The notes beneath the pieces are model-generated. The model was not told the origin of the DNA, did no database searches, and saw only the letters and a program-made list of their open reading frames with translations. A stretch of 64,000 bases of DNA from Pseudomonas sp. J452 (GTDB taxonomy: Bacteria; Pseudomonadota; Gammaproteobacteria; Pseudomonadales; Pseudomonadaceae), in the NCBI RefSeq assembly GCF_024666525.1, contig NZ_CP088294.1:2170001-2234000 (forward strand), read 5' to 3'. The position numbers were made by a program, and so were the translations under genes. This document shows, in pieces, positions 6,752 through 14,640 of the stretch (position 1 is the first letter of the stretch; the number at the start of each line of letters is the position of its first letter).

Positions 6752-7666
6752 TTACTCCACCCCCGCCTGCCCCAACTGCCGCTGACAAAACTCGATAAAC
6801 AGCTGCGCCGACTTGGTCGGCTGGGCGCGTTTGAGCCAGGCGGCGACCAGGCCGGAGCCGCTGACCGGCTCGACGATGTCCACCGTTACCACTTGCTTGC
6901 CGTCGTAGGTGCATTCCGAGTGCGGGCGGGTGACCAGCAGGGAGAAGCCGAAGCCCTGGCCGACCATGCCGCGCACCATTTCGATGGAGGGCGAGCTGAA
7001 GACGATATTGGGCGTCAGGCCCAGCTCTTCGAACAGGCTGACGAAGTAGGTGCGGCTCGGTTGCACGTCGAGCAGGATCATCGGTTCCAGGGCCAGGTCG
7101 CGCAGCGAGACCTGGGCCTGGGCGGCGAAGCGGTGGTCTGCCGGGAGCAGGGCGTAGGGTTTTTGCGGGGCCATCAGCGGTTCGCTGGCGATGGTCGCGT
7201 CGAGGTCGTGGTCGTAGAGGATGGCCAGGTCGAAACGCCCGGCGGTGAGGCCTTGCACCAGTTCCTGCTGCTCGCCGTCGCGCAGGCGGATTTCCACGCC
7301 GGGGTACTGGGCGTTGAAGCCGGCGATTAGCCGCGGCAGGTAGAGCGGGGCGACGGTCTCGAAGCAGCCGATGTCGATCTGCCCGGCCACCACGTCGTTG
7401 TCGGCCAGGGCGTTCTGTTCGAACTCGCGGGCCATGCGCAGCAGTTCCAGGGCTTTCTTGTAGAAGCGCGAGCCGCCGGGGGTGAGCGATACGCCCTGGG
7501 CGTGGTGGCGGATGAACAGTTGCAGGCCGAAGCTGTCTTCCAGGCCCTTGATCGCGGTGGAGATCGACGGCTGGGCGATGTACAGCTTGCGCGAGGCTTC
7601 GGCCACGCTGCCGCATTCCACGGTGGTGACGAAATACTTGAGCTGGCGCAGGGTGTAGGTGGCCAT
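6752..7666 (-). CDS. LysR-family transcriptional regulator
   Basis: This 304-residue regulator has an N-terminal winged helix-turn-helix (LRQLKYFVTTVECGSVAEAS, then KLYIAQPSISTAIKGLED) and a C-terminal periplasmic-binding-like effector domain starting near residue 90 (GQIDIGCFETVAPLYLPRLI). GGAG lies six bases before the ATG at 7666; more upstream in-frame starts have no such site. It is divergent from the aldehyde dehydrogenase / permease / aminotransferase genes that start at 7954. By the usual LysR arrangement it is their likely regulator, with an amine or its product as the probable effector (inference). Confidence 0.9.
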   Translation of the reverse strand: MATYTLRQLKYFVTTVECGSVAEASRKLYIAQPSISTAIKGLEDSFGLQLFIRHHAQGVSLTPGGSRFYKKALELLRMAREFEQNALADNDVVAGQIDIGCFETVAPLYLPRLIAGFNAQYPGVEIRLRDGEQQELVQGLTAGRFDLAILYDHDLDATIASEPLMAPQKPYALLPADHRFAAQAQVSLRDLALEPMILLDVQPSRTYFVSLFEELGLTPNIVFSSPSIEMVRGMVGQGFGFSLLVTRPHSECTYDGKQVVTVDIVEPVSGSGLVAAWLKRAQPTKSAQLFIEFCQRQLGQAGVE

Positions 7667-7714
7667 GGGGTCTCCGCGGTGGTCGGGCGCTGGGGAGAGG
7701 TTGGTGTTGCTGGC

Positions 7715-7772
7715 GGCCCTCTCCCCCGGCCCCTCTCCCACTGTTCCTAAAAAGAAAGGCGGAGAGGGGAGG
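7715..7772. repeat. CTCTCCC-type intergenic repeat
   Basis: A GC-rich palindromic unit, CCCTCTCCCCCGGCCCCTCTCCC on one side and GGAGAGGGGAGGG on the other, split by a short TTCCTAAAAAGAAAGG segment. It is one of about ten copies of this family between genes in the window. The rest of the 287-base gap to 7954 shows no gene. Confidence 0.7.
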
Positions 7773-7953
7773 GTTTAGCACTGTTCTGTGTATCGATTCT
7801 GTGTGCCCAACATACTCCAGCGCGGCCTGGGGCGGGCTTGGCGGCTGAGCAGTTTTTTCATGGGCTGCGAACATATATTTACTAATTTCCGAGTTTTCGC
7901 CCCTGGGACACCATCAGCCTCGACAACCACCCAGGCCGCCCTGCGCGGTCGGT

Positions 7954-9462
7954 ATGAGGATCGAGGCGATGTTGCAACTCAGCGATTGGCAGCAACGGGC
8001 TGCCGCCCAGGGCTTTATCAGCGGTGCATGGATTGATGGCCAGGTGCGCGGCGCGCAATCCGGCGCCACCTTTGCCTCGGTCAACCCGGCCACCAACCAG
8101 TTGCTGGATCGGGTTGCCGCCTGCGATGCGGCGGATGTCGATGCCGCCGTGCGCAGTGCCCGCCGCGCTTTCGACCAGGGCCCCTGGGCGCGCATGGCGC
8201 CGCGTGAGCGCAAGCAGGTGCTGCTGCGTTTGGCCGAGCTGATCATGGCCAACCGCGAGGAACTGGCCCTGCTCGACTCGCTGAACATGGGCAAGCCGGT
8301 GATGGATGCCTACAACGTCGACGTGCCCGGCGCTGCCCAGGTCTTCGCCTGGTACGCCGAGAGCCTGGACAAGCTCTACGATCAGGTCGCCCCCACCGCC
8401 AGCGATGCACTGGCCACCATCACCCGCGAACCGCTGGGGGTGATCGGCGCCGTGGTGCCGTGGAACTTCCCCCTCGACCTGGCCGCCTGGAAGCTGGCTC
8501 CGGCCCTGGCTGCCGGTAACAGCGTGGTGCTCAAACCGGCCGAGCAGTCGCCGTTCTCCGCCCTGCGCCTGGCCCAGCTGGCCCTGGAAGCCGGCCTGCC
8601 GGCAGGCGTTTTGAACGTGGTGCCGGGCATGGGCGAGACCGCCGGCAAGGCCCTCGGCCTGCACATGGATGTGGACTGCCTGGCCTTCACCGGCTCCACC
8701 GAAGTGGGCAAGTACTTTATGGCCTACGCGGCGCAGTCCAACCTCAAGCAGGTGTGGCTGGAGTGCGGCGGCAAGAGCCCCAACCTGGTGTTCGCCGATT
8801 GCGGCGATCTCGACCTGGCCGCGGAGAAGGCCGCCTTCGGCATCTTCTTCAACCAGGGCGAAGTCTGCTCGGCCAACTCGCGCCTGCTGGTCGAGCGTTC
8901 GATCCACGACGAGTTCGTCGAGCGCCTGATCGCCAAGGCCGCCCAGTGGCAGCCCGGTGACCCGCTCGATCCGGCCAGCCGCATGGGCGCCATCGTCGAG
9001 ACGCGCCAGGCCGAACGCATCATGGCCTTTATCGATCAGGCCCAGGGCGAGCGCGCGCGCCTGGTCTGCGGCGGCCAACGGCTGAGCTTCAACGGCTCGG
9101 ACAATTTCATCCAGCCGACCATCTTCACCGGCGTCAGCGCCAACATGCGCCTGGCCCGTGACGAGGTGTTCGGCCCGGTGTTGGCGGTGACCGCCTTCGA
9201 CGGCGAAGAGGAGGCCGTGCGCCTGGCCAACGACAGCCAGTACGGCCTGGCCGCCTCGCTGTGGACCGACAACCTGCACCGCGCCCACCGGCTGGCCCGC
9301 CGCCTGCGCGCCGGCACCGTATCGGTGAACACCGTGGATGCCCTCGACGTGTGCACCCCGTTCGGCGGCTGCAAGCAGTCCGGCTTTGGCCGCGACCTGT
9401 CGCTGCATGCCTTCGACAAGTACAGCCATTTGAAGACGACCTGGTTCCAGCTGCGCTCCTAA
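7954..9462 (+). CDS. NAD(P)-dependent aldehyde dehydrogenase (PuuC/KauB-like)
   Basis: This 502-residue aldehyde dehydrogenase has all the catalytic features: the PWNFPLDLAAWKLAPALAAG cofactor region with its conserved Asn, LECGGKSPNLVFAD with the general-base Glu, and GEVCSANSRLL with the nucleophilic Cys. Overall it resembles gamma-glutamyl-gamma-aminobutyraldehyde / aminoaldehyde dehydrogenases, which oxidise omega-amino aldehydes made from putrescine-like amines. An alternative ATG lies five codons downstream at 7969. It is followed by an APC permease and an omega-aminotransferase, so uptake, transamination and oxidation of one amine is the natural reading. The exact substrate is inferred. 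Confidence 0.88.
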   Translation: MRIEAMLQLSDWQQRAAAQGFISGAWIDGQVRGAQSGATFASVNPATNQLLDRVAACDAADVDAAVRSARRAFDQGPWARMAPRERKQVLLRLAELIMANREELALLDSLNMGKPVMDAYNVDVPGAAQVFAWYAESLDKLYDQVAPTASDALATITREPLGVIGAVVPWNFPLDLAAWKLAPALAAGNSVVLKPAEQSPFSALRLAQLALEAGLPAGVLNVVPGMGETAGKALGLHMDVDCLAFTGSTEVGKYFMAYAAQSNLKQVWLECGGKSPNLVFADCGDLDLAAEKAAFGIFFNQGEVCSANSRLLVERSIHDEFVERLIAKAAQWQPGDPLDPASRMGAIVETRQAERIMAFIDQAQGERARLVCGGQRLSFNGSDNFIQPTIFTGVSANMRLARDEVFGPVLAVTAFDGEEEAVRLANDSQYGLAASLWTDNLHRAHRLARRLRAGTVSVNTVDALDVCTPFGGCKQSGFGRDLSLHAFDKYSHLKTTWFQLRS

Positions 9463-9553
9463 GCACCCTGGTGCTCAAGGGGCGCGGCATGTCCGCGCGA
9501 GCCACAACGCAAGTTCCACCTCGCACAACAATAAAATCGCAGGAGAACGCACC

Positions 9554-10978
9554 ATGTACGATCCCGATATCACCCTCTCGCCCCCGCGGGCCGCGGGCGT
9601 CGAGGCCAAAGGCAAGTTCAGCAAGAGTCTGGGGCTCGGCGCCCTGTTGTCGGTCTCCATTGGCCTGGTGGTTTCCCAGGGCGTGATGGTGCTGATGCTG
9701 CAAGGCGCCGGCATCGCCGGGCCGGGCTTCCTCATCCCGTTGTTCATCGCCTTTCTGCTGGCGCTGAGCTACATCTTCTCCTTCGCCGAACTGTCGCTGA
9801 TGATTCCTCGCGCCGGCAGCCTGAGCAGCTACACCGAGGTGGCCCTGGGGCATTTCCCGGCGATTGTCTCGACCTTCTCCGGTTACGTGGTGGTGGCGAT
9901 GTTCGCCCTCTCGGCCGAACTGCTGCTGCTCGACCTGATCATCAACCAGGTCTATCCCGGCGTGTTCCCGCACATGAGCATCGCCTTCGGCGTGCTGGTG
10001 CTGTTCACCCTGCTCAACCTGCTCGGCATCGATATCTTCGCCCGCCTGCAGACCGCCCTGGCCACGATCATGGTGATCGTCCTGCTGGCCCTCGGCCTGG
10101 CCGCAGTCAGCGGCAGTGGTAGCGAGCCGGCGCTGAGCAGCAGCCTGCCGCAGGAGTGGAACCCGATGGGCGCTGGCGTGCTGACCCTGGTGGCGCTGGC
10201 CATCTGGGGCTTTGTCGGCGCCGAGTTCGTCTGCCCGCTGGTGGAAGAGTCGCGCCGCCCGGAGCGCAACATTCCCTGGGCGATGATCATCGGTGTCACG
10301 GTGATTTTCGTCACCATCGCCCTGTATGCCATCGGCGCGCTGTACTACGTGCCGCAGGACAAACTGGCCAGCGATGCGCTGCCGCACTTCCTGTATGCCA
10401 CCGCGCTGTTCGGTGAAACCGGCAAGCATGTGCTGGTGATCGCTGCACTTACCGCCACCTGCAGCACCCTCAACACCTCGCTGGCGGCCATCCCGCGCAT
10501 GCTCTACGGCATGGCGCAGAACGGCCAGGCCTTCCCGCAGTTCAAGCTGCTCAGTCGTGGCTTCAACACGCCCTGGGTGGCCGTGCTGTTCGTCGCCGCC
10601 ATCACCGGTATTCCGGTGCTGTTCATGGGTGACAACCCTGGTGCGGTCAATCTGCTGCTGATCGCCGCGGCCATCGCCTGGTTGCTGGCCTACATCGTCT
10701 GCCACCTGGACGTGATCGCCCTGCGTCGCCGCTATCCGCACCTGGCGCGCCCGTTCAAGACGCCGTTCTACCCGCTGCCACAGCTGCTCGGCATCGTCGG
10801 CATGCTGGTGTCGATCTACTACGCCTCGCCGACCCCGGAGATGGCGTTCTCGATCTTCACCAGCGCCGGCGTGGTGCTGGGCCTGGTGTCGCTGATCGCC
10901 GTGGTGTGGATCAAACTGGTCATGCGCAAACCACTGTTCACCCCGGTGCCGCTGGACGAAGTTCTGGCGCGTAAATGA
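9554..10978 (+). CDS. APC-family amino acid / amine permease
   Basis: This 474-residue inner-membrane protein has about twelve hydrophobic helices. The first helix carries the APC hallmark GALLSVSIGLVVSQGVMVLM, and helix 6 has LTLVALAIWGFVGAEFVCPL with the unwound glycine-containing motif. The family is proton- or exchange-coupled transport of amino acids, polyamines or related cations. Lying between an aminoaldehyde dehydrogenase and an omega-aminotransferase, it probably imports their amine substrate. A GGAG ribosome site lies nine bases before the ATG. Substrate assignment rests on context only. Confidence 0.88.
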   Translation: MYDPDITLSPPRAAGVEAKGKFSKSLGLGALLSVSIGLVVSQGVMVLMLQGAGIAGPGFLIPLFIAFLLALSYIFSFAELSLMIPRAGSLSSYTEVALGHFPAIVSTFSGYVVVAMFALSAELLLLDLIINQVYPGVFPHMSIAFGVLVLFTLLNLLGIDIFARLQTALATIMVIVLLALGLAAVSGSGSEPALSSSLPQEWNPMGAGVLTLVALAIWGFVGAEFVCPLVEESRRPERNIPWAMIIGVTVIFVTIALYAIGALYYVPQDKLASDALPHFLYATALFGETGKHVLVIAALTATCSTLNTSLAAIPRMLYGMAQNGQAFPQFKLLSRGFNTPWVAVLFVAAITGIPVLFMGDNPGAVNLLLIAAAIAWLLAYIVCHLDVIALRRRYPHLARPFKTPFYPLPQLLGIVGMLVSIYYASPTPEMAFSIFTSAGVVLGLVSLIAVVWIKLVMRKPLFTPVPLDEVLARK

Positions 10979-11042
10979 GTCATCCGCCGGGGTGTTGCGC
11001 CCCGGCCATTCAATAACATGTAAAACAGGCGAGGCCGCTGTC

Positions 11043-12425
11043 ATGACACTCCCCCAGAACCCCACCCGCACCACCCGTGATTACCAGGCGCTGGATGCGG
11101 CCCACCACATCCACGCCTTTGTCGACCAGAAGGCGCTGAACGCCGAAGGGCCGCGCGTGATGGTGCGCGGCGAGGGCCTGCACCTGTGGGACAACGAAGG
11201 CAAGCGCTACCTCGACGGCATGTCCGGCCTGTGGTGCACCAACCTCGGCTATGGCCGCAAGGATCTGGCCGCCGCGGCCACCCGTCAGCTGGAGCGGCTG
11301 CCGTACTACAACATGTTCTTTCACACCACTCACCCGGCGGTGGTGGAGCTGTCCGAGCTGCTGTTCAGCCTGCTGCCCAGCCACTACAGCCACGCCATCT
11401 ACACCAACTCCGGTTCCGAGGCCAACGAGGTGCTGATCCGCACCGTGCGCCGCTACTGGCAGATTCTCGGCAAGCCGCAGAAGAAGGTGATGATCGGCCG
11501 CTGGAACGGCTACCACGGCTCCACCCTGGGCAGCACCGCCCTCGGCGGCATGGGTTTCATGCACGAGATGGGCGGCATGCTGCCGGACTTCGCCCATATC
11601 GGTGAGCCGTACTGGTACGTCCAGGGTGGTGAGCTGTCGGAAGAGGAATTCGGCCTCAAGGCGGCCCGCGAGCTGGAAGCGAAGATCCTCGAGCTGGGTG
11701 CGGAGAATGTCGCTGCTTTCGTTGCCGAACCCTTCCAGGGTGCCGGCGGCATGATCTTCCCGCCGGCCAGCTACTGGGCGGAAGTCCAGCGCATCTGCCG
11801 TCAGTACGATGTGCTGTTGTGCGCCGACGAAGTGATCGGTGGTTTCGGCCGTACCGGCGAGTGGTTCGCCCACCAGCACTTCGGTTTTGAGCCGGACACC
11901 CTGACCATCGCCAAGGGCCTGACCTCGGGTTACATCCCCATGGGCGGCCTGGTGCTGAGCAAGCGCATGGCCGAGGTGCTGGTGGAGCAGGGCGGCGTGT
12001 TCGCCCATGGCCTGACCTACTCCGGGCACCCGGTGGCGGCGGCCGTGGCCATCGCCAACATCAAGGCGCTGCGTGACGAAGGCGTGGTCAACCAGGTCAA
12101 GAACGACAGCGGCCCGTACCTGCAGCAGTGCCTGCGCCAGGTGTTCGAGGGCCACCCGCTGGTCGGCGAAATCCAGGGCGCCGGCCTGGTCGCCGCCCTG
12201 CAGCTGTGCGAAGACAAACCCAGCCGCAAGCGTTTCGCCAACGAGACCGACATCACCTGGCGTTGCCGCACCATCGGCTTCGAGGAAGGCCTGATCATCC
12301 GCGCCACGGGCGGACGGATGATCATGGCGCCGGCCCTGGTGGCCACGCGCGGCGACATCGACGAGCTGGTCAGCAAGACCAAGCTGGCGCTGGATCGCAC
12401 CGCCCAGGAGTTCGGTCGCCTGTAA
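11043..12425 (+). CDS. Class III omega-aminotransferase (SpuC-like)
   Basis: This 460-residue PLP enzyme is close in layout to polyamine/omega-amino acid:pyruvate aminotransferases. The start TTRDYQALDAAHHIHAF and AGLWCTN-type segment (MSGLWCTNLGYGRKDL), SGSEANE cofactor loop, NGYHGSTLGSTALGG, the DEVIGGFGRTGEW aspartate motif and IAKGLTSGYIPMGG with the Schiff-base Lys are all present. Family members move the terminal amino group of putrescine or a similar amine to pyruvate, giving an aldehyde that an adjacent dehydrogenase oxidises. GAGG lies eight bases before the ATG at 11043. A rho-independent terminator closes the unit. Confidence 0.9.
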   Translation: MTLPQNPTRTTRDYQALDAAHHIHAFVDQKALNAEGPRVMVRGEGLHLWDNEGKRYLDGMSGLWCTNLGYGRKDLAAAATRQLERLPYYNMFFHTTHPAVVELSELLFSLLPSHYSHAIYTNSGSEANEVLIRTVRRYWQILGKPQKKVMIGRWNGYHGSTLGSTALGGMGFMHEMGGMLPDFAHIGEPYWYVQGGELSEEEFGLKAARELEAKILELGAENVAAFVAEPFQGAGGMIFPPASYWAEVQRICRQYDVLLCADEVIGGFGRTGEWFAHQHFGFEPDTLTIAKGLTSGYIPMGGLVLSKRMAEVLVEQGGVFAHGLTYSGHPVAAAVAIANIKALRDEGVVNQVKNDSGPYLQQCLRQVFEGHPLVGEIQGAGLVAALQLCEDKPSRKRFANETDITWRCRTIGFEEGLIIRATGGRMIMAPALVATRGDIDELVSKTKLALDRTAQEFGRL

Positions 12426-12450
12426 CGGCAACTGCAAGCAAGCTGGCCGC

Positions 12451-12490
12451 AACCCTTGGCGCCCCACCGGCGGCGCTAAGGGTTTTTTAT
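12451..12490 (+). terminator. Rho-independent terminator after the aminotransferase
   Basis: The stem AACCCTTGGCGCC pairs with GGCGCTAAGGGTT and is followed by TTTTTATT. It lies 25 bases after the aminotransferase stop codon. Confidence 0.85.
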
Positions 12491-12507
12491 TGGGCGCTGT
12501 CTGCACT

Positions 12508-12572
12508 GTAGGAGCCAGCTTGCTGGCGATTGCTCTGTGCCGGCCGCTGATCGCCAGCAAGCTGGCTCCTAC
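12508..12572. repeat. REP pair (GTAGGAGCCAGCTTGCTGGC type)
   Basis: Two inverted copies of a Pseudomonas REP (GTAGGAGCCAGCTTGCTGGC and its complement) are separated by about 20 bases. An almost identical pair lies at 13981-14044, so the two bracket the sigma-factor gene. Confidence 0.85.
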
Positions 12573-12660
12573 ATAAAGCGGGTGCGCCGTGCGCACCGAG
12601 GGCAGTGGCAACACATCGCGGCACAGCGTCTGGGTATGGGCAATTGGCCAGCGTGCCGCT

Positions 12661-12687
12661 TGTCGATTTCGTTCCCTCTGGTTCGAC
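12661..12687 (+). promoter_or_regulatory. Predicted ECF42 promoter of the sigma-factor gene
   Basis: TGTCGA, then 17 bases, then CGAC, ending 57 bases before the sigma gene start. ECF42 sigma factors are reported to recognise TGTCGA in the -35 and CGA/TC-type -10 elements. The same spacing and boxes recur before the YCII gene at 14093. This suggests autoregulation. The boxes are seen; function is inferred. Confidence 0.65.
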
Positions 12688-12744
12688 CAATAGGTAGGCT
12701 TTGGTGGGCTACCCTTGCCTGCCTCTGGCCGAACGAGACGTACC

Positions 12745-13983
12745 ATGGACCTGGATTCCAAGCAGCTGGAACTGCACCTTGAGCGCCTGTACCGCGAGGA
12801 ATCGCGGCGGGTGCTGGCGACTCTGATTCGCCTGCTCGGCGACTTCGATCTGGCCGAGGAGGCGCTGCACGAAGCCTTCCGCGCCGCCCTGGAACAGTGG
12901 CCTATCCAGGGTATGCCGGCCAATCCGCGCGCCTGGCTGGTCTCGGCCGGGCGCTTCAAGGCCATCGATCAGCTGCGCCGCCAGGCGCGCTTCCAGGCCC
13001 TGGAGGACAGCCCCGAACCGCTCGCCGAGGGCGAGGTCTGGGATGGCGAGCATCTGGAAGACGACCGCCTGCGCCTGGTGTTCACCTGTTGCCACCCGGC
13101 CCTGGCCTTCGAGGCCCAGGTGGCGCTGACCCTGCGCGAAGTCTGCGACCTCACCACCGAGGAAATCGCCCGCGCCTTTCTTGCCACGCCCAGCACCATC
13201 GCCCAGCGCATCGTGCGGGCGAAGAACAAGATCCGCGACGCGCGCATCCCCTACGAAGTGCCGGGGCGCAACGAGCTGGCCGAGCGCCTGCAGGCGGTGC
13301 TGCAGGTGGTCTACCTGGTGTTCAACGAAGGTTACTTCGCCAGCTCCGGCGCCGAGCTGACCCGCCAGCATCTGTCCGCCGAGGCCATCCGTCTCGGTCG
13401 CCTGCTGCTGGAGTTGCTGCCCGAGGCGGAAGTACAGGGTTTGCTGGCGCTGATGCTGCTGCACGAGTCGCGGCGCGCTGCGCGCAGTGATGCCGATGGC
13501 CTGCCGGTGCTGCTGGAGGAGCAGGATCGCGCGCTGTGGGATCGCACGCTGATCGCCGAGGGTGAGGCCCAGGTGCAGGCGGCGTTTGCCTCCGGCGAGA
13601 TCGGTCCCTATTGCCTGCAGGCCGCCATCGCCGCAGTGCACGCCGAGGCGGCGAGCATGGCCGCGACCGACTGGACGCAGATCGTCGGCCTGTACGACGT
13701 GCTGCTGCGCGCCACGCCCTCGCCGGTGATCGAGCTCAACCGCGCCGTGGCCCTGGCCATGCGCGACGGCCCGCAGGTTGGTCTGCAGGTGATCGAGGCA
13801 CTGCTGGCGCGCGGTGAGCTGGCCGACTACCACCTGGCGCATGCCGCCTGCGCCGATCTGAACCGGCGCCTGGGCCATTGGGCTGCGGCCCGCACGGCCT
13901 ATCAGCGCGCCCTGCAACTGAGCCAGCAGGGCGCCGACCGGCAGTTTCTCGAACGGCGGCTGGCCGAGTTGCCGGCGATGTAG
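12745..13983 (+). CDS. ECF42-type RNA polymerase sigma factor with C-terminal extension
   Basis: This protein of about 412 residues is more than twice the length of a simple ECF sigma factor. Sigma region 2 covers about residues 10-80 (FDLAEEALHEAFRAALEQWP, WLVSAGRFKAIDQLRR). Region 4 covers about 115-165 (TLREVCDLTTEEIARAFLAT, TIAQRIVRAKNKIRDARIPY). The last 240 residues are a helical, TPR-like extension (VYLVFNEGYFAS; IELNRAVALAMRDG) typical of the ECF42 group. That group has no anti-sigma factor and pairs with DGPF/YCII proteins, and one lies directly downstream. The ATG at 12745 is chosen over a TTG ten codons earlier. Confidence 0.92.
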   Translation: MDLDSKQLELHLERLYREESRRVLATLIRLLGDFDLAEEALHEAFRAALEQWPIQGMPANPRAWLVSAGRFKAIDQLRRQARFQALEDSPEPLAEGEVWDGEHLEDDRLRLVFTCCHPALAFEAQVALTLREVCDLTTEEIARAFLATPSTIAQRIVRAKNKIRDARIPYEVPGRNELAERLQAVLQVVYLVFNEGYFASSGAELTRQHLSAEAIRLGRLLLELLPEAEVQGLLALMLLHESRRAARSDADGLPVLLEEQDRALWDRTLIAEGEAQVQAAFASGEIGPYCLQAAIAAVHAEAASMAATDWTQIVGLYDVLLRATPSPVIELNRAVALAMRDGPQVGLQVIEALLARGELADYHLAHAACADLNRRLGHWAAARTAYQRALQLSQQGADRQFLERRLAELPAM

Positions 13984-14044
13984 GAGCCAGCTTGCTGGCG
14001 ATCGCTCTGTGCGGGCGCTGATCGCCAGCAAGCTGGCTCCTACA
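13981..14044. repeat. REP pair, second copy
   Basis: The same inverted REP pair as at 12508-12572, with TGTAGGAGCCAGCTTGCTGG on the left and its complement on the right. It begins at the stop codon of the sigma gene. Confidence 0.85.
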
Positions 14045-14092
14045 TAAAACAGGGCAGCGGTCGTGGGCCGCTGAGAAATATTTTTCTGGACC

Positions 14093-14119
14093 TGTCGATC
14101 CGGCGTTGCGCCAGGCGAC
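14093..14119 (+). promoter_or_regulatory. Predicted ECF42 promoter of the YCII operon
   Basis: TGTCGA at 14093-14098, exactly 17 bases, then CGAC at 14116-14119, followed 44 bases later by the YCII start. It matches the boxes and spacing found before the sigma gene, so both probably respond to the same sigma factor. Confidence 0.68.
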
Positions 14120-14162
14120 TAGTGGATAACCGCAGCGAAAAACGCTGCCAGGGAGGAGAGCG

Positions 14163-14513
14163 ATGAAATACCTGTGCCTGATCTACAGCGACGAGAAACT
14201 GCTGCACAGCCTGCCGGAGAGCCCGCGCGACGGCGAGTGCCTCGACTACTTCCAGAGCGTGCAGCAAAGCGGCCGCATGCTCGCCGCCGAGCCGCTGGAA
14301 CCGGTCGCCACGGCCACCACGGTGCGTGTGCGCGGCGGCAAGCTGAGCATCACCGACGGGCCGTTCGCCGAAACCAAGGAGCAGCTGGCCGGCTTCTACC
14401 TGATCGAGGCGCGCGACCTCAACGAGGCGCTGCAGATCGCCGGCGGCATCCCCGCGGCGCGGGTCGGCAGCGTCGAAGTGCGGCCGGTGCGTCAGCTGCA
14501 GCTCGAGGGCTGA
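14163..14513 (+). CDS. YCII / DGPF-domain protein
   Basis: This 116-residue protein has the defining motif TDGPFAETKEQLAGFYLIEA near residues 62-81, the ferredoxin-like start MKYLCLIYSDEKLL, and the IPAARVGSVEVRPV end. DGPF/YCII proteins are small dimeric-barrel proteins and are the hallmark partner and target of ECF42 sigma factors. Their biochemical role is not settled. A strong GGAGGAG ribosome site precedes the ATG. It leads a run of four tightly spaced genes. Confidence 0.92.
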   Translation: MKYLCLIYSDEKLLHSLPESPRDGECLDYFQSVQQSGRMLAAEPLEPVATATTVRVRGGKLSITDGPFAETKEQLAGFYLIEARDLNEALQIAGGIPAARVGSVEVRPVRQLQLEG

Positions 14514-14517
14514 GGCC

Positions 14518-14640
14518 GTGTGCCCGTTCTGTCTGGCCGCCCTGGTCGTGGGTGGTGCCAGTGTCGCCGGTGCCGGCGGTCTCGGCCTGTGGCTGGGCTG
14601 CCGCCGCGCGGCCACCAGGAGGAATAGCGATGAAACCTGA
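14518..14640 (+). CDS. Small CPxC-containing hydrophobic protein (possible)
   Basis: A 40-codon ORF starting with GTG reads MCPFCLAALVVGGASVAGAG and then GLGLWLGCRRAATRRNSDET. It has a CPFC motif at the N-terminus, one hydrophobic glycine-rich segment and a basic tail. It begins four bases after the YCII stop and its end overlaps the first codons of the DUF899 gene, so translation would be coupled. Small CP.C proteins of this look are often found beside DUF899 genes. Expression is not proven and the ribosome site (GCTGAGGCC) is weak. Confidence 0.5.
   Translation: MCPFCLAALVVGGASVAGAGGLGLWLGCRRAATRRNSDET

Noticed and set aside
6666..7874. 402-codon frame overlapping the LysR gene on the same strand
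   Set aside because: It reads the LysR gene out of frame and passes through intergenic repeats; composition is Arg/Pro-rich shadow.
7882..9429. 515-codon open frame on the minus strand opposite the aldehyde dehydrogenase
   Set aside because: It is a GC-rich antisense shadow: low-complexity Gly/Ala/His/Gln composition, no ribosome site or family motif, while the plus-strand enzyme is clear.
9134..12965. Two open frames of about 650 codons each on the minus strand opposite the permease and aminotransferase
   Set aside because: Same reason: composition typical of the reverse complement of high-GC coding sequence, no start signal, and overlap with established enzymes.
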